Assembly: GCF_018069705.1 (NCBI RefSeq)
Contig: NZ_CP072943.1
Span: forward strand, 2,605,453-2,669,452
Direction of reading: 5' to 3'
Origin: Aminithiophilus ramosus
Lineage (GTDB): Bacteria > Synergistota > Synergistia > Synergistales > Aminithiophilaceae
Length of the DNA: 64,000 bases
Under the pieces are notes generated by a model, which made no database searches, had not been told where the DNA came from, and worked only from the letters and a program-made list of their open reading frames with translations. How positions within the stretch are numbered: the first letter of the stretch is position 1; each line of letters opens with the position of its first letter. Shown piece after piece: positions 18,491-24,968 of this stretch. Both the position numbers and the translations under genes were made by a program.

Positions 18491-18661
18491 CTATTTTCCT
18501 CTCATGCACCAGACGGGCTCGACCAGAGAAAACCAGTGGGCGGCGATGCATTCGCAGCACCTGCCGTGGTGGGGACAGTCGCGCGGGCAGGGACAGTCGG
18601 GGCGGTTCGACGTCGTCGAGGGGCAGCCCCCTCCCGCCTCTTCTCTTTTCACCGTTTCCAT
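18491..18661 (-). CDS. small cysteine-rich protein after the GRE activase
   Basis: 56 residues with eight cysteines, most in [16 protein letters not shown] (about residues 23-38), and one more near the C-terminus. This resembles the DUF6485-type Cys-rich small proteins of anaerobes, where a CPC-x3-C-x5-CCEC array probably binds a metal or Fe-S cluster. An AGGAGG ribosome site lies eight to nine bases before the ATG. It follows the activase stop by 17 bases and is the last gene of GRE module A, so it may serve metal delivery or repair for the radical enzymes. That role is inference. Confidence 0.75.
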   Translation of the reverse strand: METVKREEAGGGCPSTTSNRPDCPCPRDCPHHGRCCECIAAHWFSLVEPVWCMRGK

Positions 18662-18678
18662 CGTTCCCGACCTCCTCT

Positions 18679-19647
18679 TCAGCCACCGATCGTGGCCGGC
18701 AGTCCCATGGCCCTGACGGCCTCGTAGAGGGGCTCCACCTCTTCCCTGCGATGAGGCTCCAGCCCCGAGAGGAGGTAGGTCCGCTGGATCTGGTCCCACT
18801 TGGGCTCTCCCATGCGGTGATAGGGCAGCAGGTCGAGGGACTGAAGGTTCTTCAGGGACAGGGCGAGAGCCGCCGTGGCCCTCACGTTTTCCAGGGAATC
18901 GTTCACTCCGGGAATGAGCGGAAGGCGGACCCGGATGGGACAGCCGACGGAATCGACGCGGCGAAGCGTCTCGTGGATCGCCTCGTTGGGGACGCCCACG
19001 TACTCCTTGTGAACGGCGCTGTCCATGTGCTTGATATCGAAAAGAACCGTATCCATCCGCCGGAAAAGGGCCTCGGCCTCGTCCCAGGGAGCGAATCCGG
19101 CCGTCTCGACGGCCGTGTTGATGCCCCGCTCGTGGAGTCTGTCGGCGCAGGAGGCGACGAAGGCGGCCTGGAGGAGGGGCTCGCCTCCGGTGAAGGTGAC
19201 GCCGCCGCCGGTCCTGGCGTAGAAGTGGCGGTCCCTCAGGGCCAGCTCGACGACGTCGGAGGCGGTGACGTAGCGCCCGACGACGACCATGGCGTTGGCC
19301 GGACAGGCCCTCTCGCAGAGGCCGCACTCGGGCATGCGGCAGCTCGCCTTGCTGACGCGCAGCTTCCCCTCGTCGTCCTTGCCGATGGAGCCCGTCGGAC
19401 AGACGGACAGGCAGCGGCCGCAGTGGATGCAGTTGTGGTGGATCATCATCAGTTCGGGCTTCACGCCCCAGGACTCGGGATTGGCGCACCAGCGGCAGCG
19501 CAGGGAACAGCCCTTGAGGTAGATGTTGGTCCTGATCCCCGGGCCATCGTGGATGGAGAAGCGCTGGACGTCGAAGATGAGGCCCGCCTCGGGGTGATGT
19601 CGTTTCACCACCGGATCGAAAAACATGAAATCCTGTTCCCAGTTCAT
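18679..19647 (-). CDS. glycyl radical enzyme activating enzyme (radical SAM)
   Basis: 322 residues. The radical SAM cluster motif is KGCSLRCRWC (about residues 46-55, CX3CX2C). An insert carries two further ferredoxin-like clusters, CIHCGRCLSVCP and CGLCERACP. This is the domain plan of activases for glycerol/propanediol dehydratases and similar GREs. It abstracts a hydrogen from the conserved glycine of the GRE using SAM and an electron. It is the only activase in the window, so it probably activates both GRE1 and GRE2. A GC hairpin between GRE1 and this gene may keep its level below that of the enzyme. Confidence 0.93.
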   Translation of the reverse strand: MNWEQDFMFFDPVVKRHHPEAGLIFDVQRFSIHDGPGIRTNIYLKGCSLRCRWCANPESWGVKPELMMIHHNCIHCGRCLSVCPTGSIGKDDEGKLRVSKASCRMPECGLCERACPANAMVVVGRYVTASDVVELALRDRHFYARTGGGVTFTGGEPLLQAAFVASCADRLHERGINTAVETAGFAPWDEAEALFRRMDTVLFDIKHMDSAVHKEYVGVPNEAIHETLRRVDSVGCPIRVRLPLIPGVNDSLENVRATAALALSLKNLQSLDLLPYHRMGEPKWDQIQRTYLLSGLEPHRREEVEPLYEAVRAMGLPATIGG

Positions 19648-19676
19648 CGCCTTTCCTCCCCCAGCGTTTTGCTCGG

Positions 19677-19706
19677 CGGCCGGGCTCCCCGAGGGGGGCC
19701 CGGCCG
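19677..19706 (-). other. hairpin between GRE1 and activase
   Basis: CGGCCGGGC and GCCCGGCCG form a 9-bp perfect stem in the 77-base gap, with further GC pairs inside and no U-tract. It may be an mRNA stability or partial attenuation element that sets the ratio of enzyme to activase. Confidence 0.45.
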
Positions 19707-19724
19707 TTCATCCTTCTGGGGCGA

Positions 19725-22214
19725 TCAGAAGACCTGCTCCGTCCGGGCGATGATGTCGTTCTGGATGCGCGAGTCGAGGGCGGTGAAGAAGGCGCTGTAT
19801 CCGGCGACGCGGACGACGAGGCCCCGGTACTTCTCGGGGTTCTTCTGGGCGTCGAGGAGCGTCTCCTTGCTGACGACGTTGTACTGGACGTGGGAGCCGC
19901 CGTGGGTGAAGAGGGTCTCGGTGACGGCGACGAGGTTCTCCAGTCCCCTGTCGTCCTTGACGGCGTTGGGGTGGAACTTCATGTTGAGCAGCGTGCCGTT
20001 CGAGGCCTCGGCGTGATCGAGCTTGGCCACGGAGAGGGCCGTCGCCGTCGGTCCCGACTGGTCCAGGCCGCCGCTGGGCGAGACGCCGTCGGCAAGAGGC
20101 GTGTTGGCCTTCCGTCCGTCGGGCGTGGCCATGACGGCCGCCCCCATGGGGACGTTGGCCGAGGCCGGGTAGAGGCCGGGCTGGAACTGGCCGCCCCGGG
20201 GGTTGTGGTAGCGGTCGACCTCGCGGCAGTAGATCATGGCCGCCTCGCGGGCCAGCACGTCGACGTAGTCGATGTCGTTGCCGTACTTGGGGGCCCTGTT
20301 GAGGAGGAGCTGGCGGACGGCCTCGCCGTCGGGCCCCTCGAAGTTCTTGTCGATGGCCGTCTTGAGCTGCTCCATGGTGAGGGCGTTCTCCTCGAAGACG
20401 AGCTTCTTCACGGCGGCGAGGGAGTCTCCGGCGTTGGCGACGCCCACGCCCTGGGGACCGGTGAAGTTGTAGACGGCCCCTCCCTCCTGAAGCGACTTGC
20501 CGGACCCGATGCAGTCGTCGACCATGGAGGAGAGGAAGGGCAGGGGCATGTTCCGGGCGTGGGTGGCGTCGACGGCGTTGTCGGCGATGGCCAGAAGACG
20601 GACGAAATACTCCATCTGCTTGGCGTAGGCCTCCTTGAACTGCTCGAAGGTGGTGAAGGAAGTGGCCTTGCCCGTCTTGGGGCCGAGCTGCTTGCCGCAG
20701 GCCGGGCAGACGCCGTCGTTCATGGCCAGCTCGACGATCTTGGCCAGATTGAAGAAGGCGGCGTCGTGCCACCCCTCGGTCTTGCCGCCGCACTGGGGCT
20801 CGACGCAGCCGATCATGCAGTAGTCGCGGGCGTCGTCGCGGGCCAGCCCCCGGGCCAGGAGGGCGGGGATGATGACGCGGTCGTTGTAGTAGGCCGGAAT
20901 GCCCAGCCCCTCGCGCGTCGTCTGGACGGCCTTGAGGTAGAAGATATGGGGCGTGTTCTCGTGGATCCGGACCGACAGGGAGGGCTGGTAGAGCTTGGTG
21001 TTCTGGGCGGCCTGGAGACAGATGTAGGAGATGGCGTTGGTGGCGTCCTCTCCTTTGCGGTTGACGCCGCCGACGATCATGTTCTGGAAGAGGGGGTAGC
21101 CGCCGAAGACCTTCGTCGACTCGGCGTCGCGGATCTTGTTGAGCTCCGTCAGCTTGATGAAGAGGAGATCGACCAGCTCCTGGGCCTTTTCGACGGTGAT
21201 GGAGGGGTCCTTTGCGAAGTGGGGGTACATGTACTGATCGAAGCGGCCCGGCGAGACGGAATGGCCGTTGGACTCGATCTGGATGACGAGGTGGAGGAAC
21301 CACCAGGACTGGCAGGCCTCGTGGAAGCTGCCGGCCGGCTCGGCGGGAACCTTGCGGCAGATCCGGGCGATCTCGAGGAGTTCGGCCTTACGCCGCGGAT
21401 CGGGGCAGGAGGCCGCCTGCTTCTCGGCCTCGGCGGCGAAGCGGCCGGCGAAGCGGATGACGGCCTTGCAGGAGGTGATGATGCTGTTGTAGAAGTGGCA
21501 CTTGCGCAGGTCGTCGGCGTCGGAGACGTCGAGCCTGGCCTTGGCCTCGGCGGCGTCGGCGATGATGCCGTTGAGGCCCCGCTCGAGGACCTTCCAGTAG
21601 CCGACGGAGATGTGGCCCACGCCGTTGTAGTAGTAGTTGCCGAAGGTGTAGACGCCGGCCATCATCGCCTCGAGACACTCGGGGGGCATGAGGTTCGTGG
21701 CCAGCTCGTTGTTGGTCTTGCCCTTCCAGTAGGGGAAGATGGCCCGAAGAGCGGCCTTGCTCTCCTCGGAGATCTGGAAGGCGTCGCCGTCGCGATGGGC
21801 CATCGTATCCAGCTCGGGCTCGATCCAGTCGCAGGAGAACTCGGGGAAGAGGGGCGAGCTGCGGGGCTTGGAGCACTGGTTGCCGACGATCAGTTCCTCG
21901 TCGCCGATGAAGATGGACATGTTGTCCAGAATCGTCTCCAGGGCGTGGGCACGCCGGGTGTAGACGGGAAGGCCCTCCGTCTCCTGGTAGGCCTTCGTCA
22001 CCAGAAGGGCCCGCTCGACGCAGACTTCGGGCTGAATGCCCACGAAGCCGGCCAGCTTCTTCTGGACGCGGGGGCTGGGACCGCCCATGGAGAGGGGCTC
22101 GGCGATCTCCTTCGTCGCCGCGCAGCAGGCCGGAGCCGCAGCGGAGCCGGGGGCCGGGGCCAGGACCTGGCGGCAGACCTCGGCGATGAGCTTCTGAAGC
22201 ATCTCTTCGTTCAT
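19725..22214 (-). CDS. glycyl radical diol/glycerol dehydratase, BMC-targeted (GRE1)
   Basis: 829 residues of the pyruvate formate-lyase superfamily. The thiyl cysteine is C470 in MIGCVEPQCGG with base E472, and the radical glycine is near 805 in RVAGYSAFF. H201, H318-S319, C470, E472 and D484 have exactly the spacing of H164, H281-S282, C433, E435 and D447 of Clostridium butyricum B12-independent glycerol dehydratase, offset by 37. This argues for dehydration of glycerol or 1,2-propanediol, not choline cleavage. The extra 37 or so N-terminal residues start with an amphipathic helix (EEMLQKLIAEVCRQVL) and a Pro/Ala linker, like BMC encapsulation peptides. It is preceded by shell genes pduA/pduB and followed by its activase, all behind a cobalamin riboswitch. 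Confidence 0.93.
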   Translation of the reverse strand: MNEEMLQKLIAEVCRQVLAPAPGSAAAPACCAATKEIAEPLSMGGPSPRVQKKLAGFVGIQPEVCVERALLVTKAYQETEGLPVYTRRAHALETILDNMSIFIGDEELIVGNQCSKPRSSPLFPEFSCDWIEPELDTMAHRDGDAFQISEESKAALRAIFPYWKGKTNNELATNLMPPECLEAMMAGVYTFGNYYYNGVGHISVGYWKVLERGLNGIIADAAEAKARLDVSDADDLRKCHFYNSIITSCKAVIRFAGRFAAEAEKQAASCPDPRRKAELLEIARICRKVPAEPAGSFHEACQSWWFLHLVIQIESNGHSVSPGRFDQYMYPHFAKDPSITVEKAQELVDLLFIKLTELNKIRDAESTKVFGGYPLFQNMIVGGVNRKGEDATNAISYICLQAAQNTKLYQPSLSVRIHENTPHIFYLKAVQTTREGLGIPAYYNDRVIIPALLARGLARDDARDYCMIGCVEPQCGGKTEGWHDAAFFNLAKIVELAMNDGVCPACGKQLGPKTGKATSFTTFEQFKEAYAKQMEYFVRLLAIADNAVDATHARNMPLPFLSSMVDDCIGSGKSLQEGGAVYNFTGPQGVGVANAGDSLAAVKKLVFEENALTMEQLKTAIDKNFEGPDGEAVRQLLLNRAPKYGNDIDYVDVLAREAAMIYCREVDRYHNPRGGQFQPGLYPASANVPMGAAVMATPDGRKANTPLADGVSPSGGLDQSGPTATALSVAKLDHAEASNGTLLNMKFHPNAVKDDRGLENLVAVTETLFTHGGSHVQYNVVSKETLLDAQKNPEKYRGLVVRVAGYSAFFTALDSRIQNDIIARTEQVF

Positions 22215-22309
22215 GGTGAGACCTCCCTAGGTGTTCGCTGATCTGAAGGAAACTTCCCCGTCGTCCTCGACATCCGACGGGGACGGAAAGGCCCCGGAGG
22301 GGGGGCGAA

Positions 22310-23155
22310 TCAGATATAGGGCGTCGTCGTCGACTTGGGCTCCGAGCCGAGCGTGGCCAGGAGCTTGACGCCCACCTCGCGGGCCGAGCGGATGGCCTGG
22401 CGGACGGCGCCCGAGTCGCCGGTGATCATGACGAAGGATTCGTTCGTGAACGACGTGCCCTTGCTGGGGGAGCAGTAGGCGTAGGCCTCGACCTCGGCGG
22501 CCTTGAGGGCCGTGTCGCTGATGACGACGCCGATGCCGGCGGGAGCGCCTAGGACGAGGCCGAAGGCCTTGCCCACGGGGGCGCCCAGGGCCTTGTTGAG
22601 GCAGTAGGAGGCCCGGGCCGTGTACTGGAGCTCCAGGTAGCCCACCTCGTTGGCCCAGACGTCGCCGAAGTAGGTGTCCAGACAGGAGAGGGTGACCTCG
22701 ACGGCGCGGCGGATGTCGGAGACGTCTTCGGCGCCGAAGATGATGAGGCAGCCGTGACCGCAGCCGCCCTCGGTGTCACGGGGCATCTCGGCCGAGATGA
22801 TCTCCGTGTTGGTGGCCTTGACGGCCTCGTCGGCGGCCATGAGCTGAGGGCCGGCGCCGATGCGGTCCGAGATGATCCCGATGGAGCGGAAGCGCTTGTC
22901 GATGCCCATCTTCTCGTGAAGGCTGGCGTCGACGTTGGCGATGACGAGGCCGATGGTGTGTCCCATGGCCGTGCCGATGTACTCCGTCACGCCGATGGGA
23001 TCGAAATTGGCCGACGACCCCGACGGGACCTTCTCGGCCTTCGCCTCGGCGGGAGCGGCCGCCGGGGGAAGGGCGGGAGCCTCAGGAGTGCCCTGGGGAC
23101 TCAGTTTCTGCATGACCTGCTCCATGACCTTTTTCATCAGTTCCTGTTCGTTCAT
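22310..23155 (-). CDS. pduB: BMC trimeric shell protein PduB (copy A)
   Basis: 281 residues with two tandem BMC domains (about residues 50-160 and 165-275) and an N-terminal helix ELMKKVMEQVMQKL joined by an Ala/Pro linker. PduB trimers form shell facets with a gated pore, and in Salmonella the N-terminal helix links the enzyme core to the shell. Large parts are nearly identical in DNA and protein to the second copy at 44016-44837. Its place between the module A pduA-like gene and GRE1 means it is made under the same riboswitch. Confidence 0.93.
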   Translation of the reverse strand: MNEQELMKKVMEQVMQKLSPQGTPEAPALPPAAAPAEAKAEKVPSGSSANFDPIGVTEYIGTAMGHTIGLVIANVDASLHEKMGIDKRFRSIGIISDRIGAGPQLMAADEAVKATNTEIISAEMPRDTEGGCGHGCLIIFGAEDVSDIRRAVEVTLSCLDTYFGDVWANEVGYLELQYTARASYCLNKALGAPVGKAFGLVLGAPAGIGVVISDTALKAAEVEAYAYCSPSKGTSFTNESFVMITGDSGAVRQAIRSAREVGVKLLATLGSEPKSTTTPYI

Positions 23156-23184
23156 GACGCGATCCGCCTCCTATCTCGCCGGGC

Positions 23185-23463
23185 CTATTCGACCTTGGGC
23201 AACAGCTTTTCCGTGTCCAGATGGGGGCGGGGAATGACATGGACCGATACGACTTCCCCAACCCTCTTGGCCGCGGCGGCTCCGGCGTCGACGGCGGCCT
23301 TGACGGCTCCCACGTCGCCGCGGACCATGACCGTCACGTAGGCCGATCCGATCTTCTCGTAGCCGATGAGTCTCACGTTGGCCGCCTTGACCATGGCATC
23401 GGCCGCCTCGATGGACCCCACCAGGCCGCGGGTCTCGATCATTCCCAGGGCATCTCCGTTCAT
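23185..23463 (-). CDS. pduA: BMC hexameric shell protein, PduA/J type (module A)
   Basis: 92 residues, one BMC domain: [22 protein letters not shown], then [27 protein letters not shown] (each in parts) and the conserved SVHVIPRPH end. Hexamers tile the shell and let the diol in through the central pore. I use the ATG at 23463, nine bases behind GGAGG; a GTG one codon upstream is also possible. First gene of module A. Copies with almost the same sequence occur at 27533, 37460 and 44869. Confidence 0.93.
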   Translation of the reverse strand: MNGDALGMIETRGLVGSIEAADAMVKAANVRLIGYEKIGSAYVTVMVRGDVGAVKAAVDAGAAAAKRVGEVVSVHVIPRPHLDTEKLLPKVE

Positions 23464-23585
23464 CACAGGGCACCTCCTCGATCTGGGGAAAGGCCTCTTC
23501 CCTCTCCGTTCCTCTTTCGGTCACACCTTTCGGAAGGATCCTTTTTTATGAATAATTCACCTCCTTTTTGCTTATTTTTAAATTC

Positions 23586-23663
23586 AAAAAGAGACAAAGA
23601 CCATCGGCAGGACAGGGCCAGACCTGCCCCCGGTCCGGGAGAGATCGGAATCGTTTTTGTCTC
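23586..23663 (-). other. second terminator-like structure in the module A leader
   Basis: On the minus strand GAGACAAA (23656-23663) pairs with TTTGTCTC (23591-23598) around a GC-rich inner hairpin (GGCAGG/CCTGCC) and is followed by TTTTT. Next come an AT-rich stretch and a very strong AAAGGAGGTG sequence without an evident start codon. A shorter relative of the inner hairpin occurs in the module B leader. Between the first terminator (23808) and the shell gene I see no gene. Confidence 0.45.
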
Positions 23664-23807
23664 TGGTGGCGGAAAGGCGGAAACGTCGTTCGTCGCCGAG
23701 AAGATCCGGGGACGCCGAGGAAGGGCGGTCCTCGTCCCGTGACGGAGGCCTTCGAAGGGTGCCGCCTGGGAGGCGTCGGCCGCGGAGAAGCGCGTCGGGG
23801 CCAAACG

Positions 23808-23835
23808 AAAAAGGCCCCCGCTTCGCGCGGGGGCC
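23808..23835 (-). terminator. riboswitch-linked intrinsic terminator, module A
   Basis: A 9-bp GC stem (GGCCCCCGC/GCGGGGGCC) with a 5-base loop followed by TTTTT on the minus strand, about 90 bases after the cobalamin aptamer and 345 bases before the first gene. A GCGCGGG segment between aptamer and terminator could pair with the terminator's left arm as an antiterminator. Confidence 0.85.
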
Positions 23836-23924
23836 CTGCAGACGGGAAAGGGGAAAAGAGGACGACGAGGCCCTCCCTCCTGATTCACCGGCCACACCCG
23901 CCCGCGCAGGCATGTTAACCTTCG

Positions 23925-24067
23925 CAGCCGCAGACCGGTCTCCTGACTCCCGTTCATCCTACTCCCGCGCCTTCCCGGAGGGATATCCCCCAGTGGCTTC
24001 GCGGTTTCGTCCCGGTTACAGTGGCGGGGCCGTTCCGGTTTTGCACCGGATTCCCGAACGGCGGCTG
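23925..24067 (-). ncRNA. cobalamin riboswitch (module A)
   Basis: The minus-strand RNA shows the cobalamin aptamer elements in order: GGGAATCCGGTG, CCGGAACGGCCCCGCCACTGT, GAAGCCACTGG and CCGGGAAGGCGCGGG, then a TCAGGAGACC segment. The P1 stem pairs 24061-24067 with 23925-23931. Together with the terminator behind it, this is the layout of an OFF switch responding to adenosylcobalamin. It controls the pduA-pduB-GRE1-activase operon, whose enzyme needs no B12. Confidence 0.93.
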
Positions 24068-24083
24068 TTACTCTTTGAGAAAA

Positions 24084-24112
24084 ATCGTACGAATAGATCG
24101 CTTTTGCGTCAA
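24084..24112 (-). promoter_or_regulatory. promoter of module A
   Basis: TTGACG (24107-24112) and TACGAT (24084-24089) on the minus strand with a 17-base spacer; transcription would begin immediately before the riboswitch. The module B promoter has the same -35 box, spacing and nearly the same -10. Confidence 0.75.
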
Positions 24113-24341
24113 CGACTATTTTTTGCTCGATTATTCCCAATTTGAACTCGATTACATCGAGCCCAAGTCCCTTCCGGCGACGATGACAAAAAAACGATCA
24201 AAAAATCGAAAGCGGCTCCTCTTTTTCGGGTAAACGCAACGAGATCCCCGGTGGAGGATGGACCCTCTTTCCCGTCGGAAGGCCATGGAGGCCGCCTCCC
24301 GAACCGCCGCAAGACCGGAAAGAGGCGACGGGGCCGAGGTC

Positions 24342-24370
24342 AAAAAAACCGATCCCGGCTCCGCTCGGGA
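24342..24370 (-). terminator. terminator of module B
   Basis: TCCCG and CGGGA form a short stem followed by a T7 run on the minus strand, 14 bases after the SRPBCC stop. It ends the module B transcript. The stretch from here to the module A promoter holds no gene. Confidence 0.65.
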
Positions 24371-24383
24371 CAGAGATGAAACC

Positions 24384-24815
24384 CTACCCTTTCCCCTCGC
24401 AGTGCCGGGCCAGGCCCTCCAGGCCCGAGCGGAAGATCTCGCGGAAGATCGCCTCGTTCTCCCGGCGCCGGGCCAGATTGGTGTCGTCGTAGGAGCCGCT
24501 CCAGACGAGGAAGGTCTCTCCCGTGGCCGTGACGGGGAAGAGGGCCATGGCGGCCCTGTAGTCCGTCACGGCCATGGGGGAATCGATGAAGGCGTAACGA
24601 AGGAGACGTTCGTCGTCGGCGAGGGCCAGGAGGCGTTCCGAAGCCGCCTTCCCGTCGTTGAAGGTGATGTGACGGACCGAGCCCACGCCGATCCCCTCGA
24701 GACGGCTGGAGCGGATCATCGGGTGCCAGACGGAAATGGCGTTGTAGTCTCGGACGACGTCCCAGACCCTTTCCACAGGCGCCTTGAGAACGGCGCTTTC
24801 GAACAGATCGGCCAT
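24384..24815 (-). CDS. SRPBCC-fold protein (polyketide cyclase/dehydrase-like) in GRE module B
   Basis: 143 residues with the START/SRPBCC pattern: an N-terminal strand and helix (SAVLKAPVERVWDVVRDYNAISVWHPMI, in parts), a central beta sheet (GSVRHITFNDG) and a long C-terminal helix (IFREIFRSGLEGLA). These proteins bind hydrophobic or small ligands in a deep cavity. Many are close to plant-type MxaD/polyketide cyclase proteins without a known reaction. It starts seven bases after GGGAGG. As the last gene behind GRE2, it might bind the toxic aldehyde product or help radical-enzyme assembly, but the sequence alone does not say. Confidence 0.8.
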   Translation of the reverse strand: MADLFESAVLKAPVERVWDVVRDYNAISVWHPMIRSSRLEGIGVGSVRHITFNDGKAASERLLALADDERLLRYAFIDSPMAVTDYRAAMALFPVTATGETFLVWSGSYDDTNLARRRENEAIFREIFRSGLEGLARHCEGKG

Positions 24816-24875
24816 GGCCCTACCTCCCCCTTGCCTCGAATCGGCGCCAGAGGACCTCCGATCCCCCGGCGCCCC

Positions 24876-24930
24876 GGAGGGGGAAGCCGCCCGAAAGGCC
24901 GGGCGCGGCCTCGGGGCGGCTTCCCCCTCC
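24876..24930 (-). other. 17-bp hairpin between GRE2 and SRPBCC gene
   Basis: GGAGGGGGAAGCCGCCC and its exact complement flank a 21-base GC-rich loop. There is no U-tract. It is likely an mRNA-stabilising or attenuating structure protecting the GRE2 transcript end. Confidence 0.5.
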
Positions 24931-24932
24931 GA

Positions 24933-24968
24933 CTCAGAACACCTGCTCCCTCTCAGAACACCTGTTCC
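24933..24968 (-). repeat. duplicated GRE 3' end (short tandem scar)
   Basis: The 17-base sequence ending the GRE2 gene (24952-24968) is repeated with one mismatch at 24933-24949. The copy again reads E-Q-V-F-stop. It looks like a remnant of a second GRE 3' end left by recombination or duplication. Confidence 0.7.

Noticed and set aside
19890-22241. Open frame opposite GRE1
   Set aside because: Shadow frame caused by high third-position GC; no ribosome site and no recognisable domain.
23463-24140. Open frames running through the module A leader
   Set aside because: They cross the riboswitch and terminator and have no ribosome site; the RNA elements explain the region.
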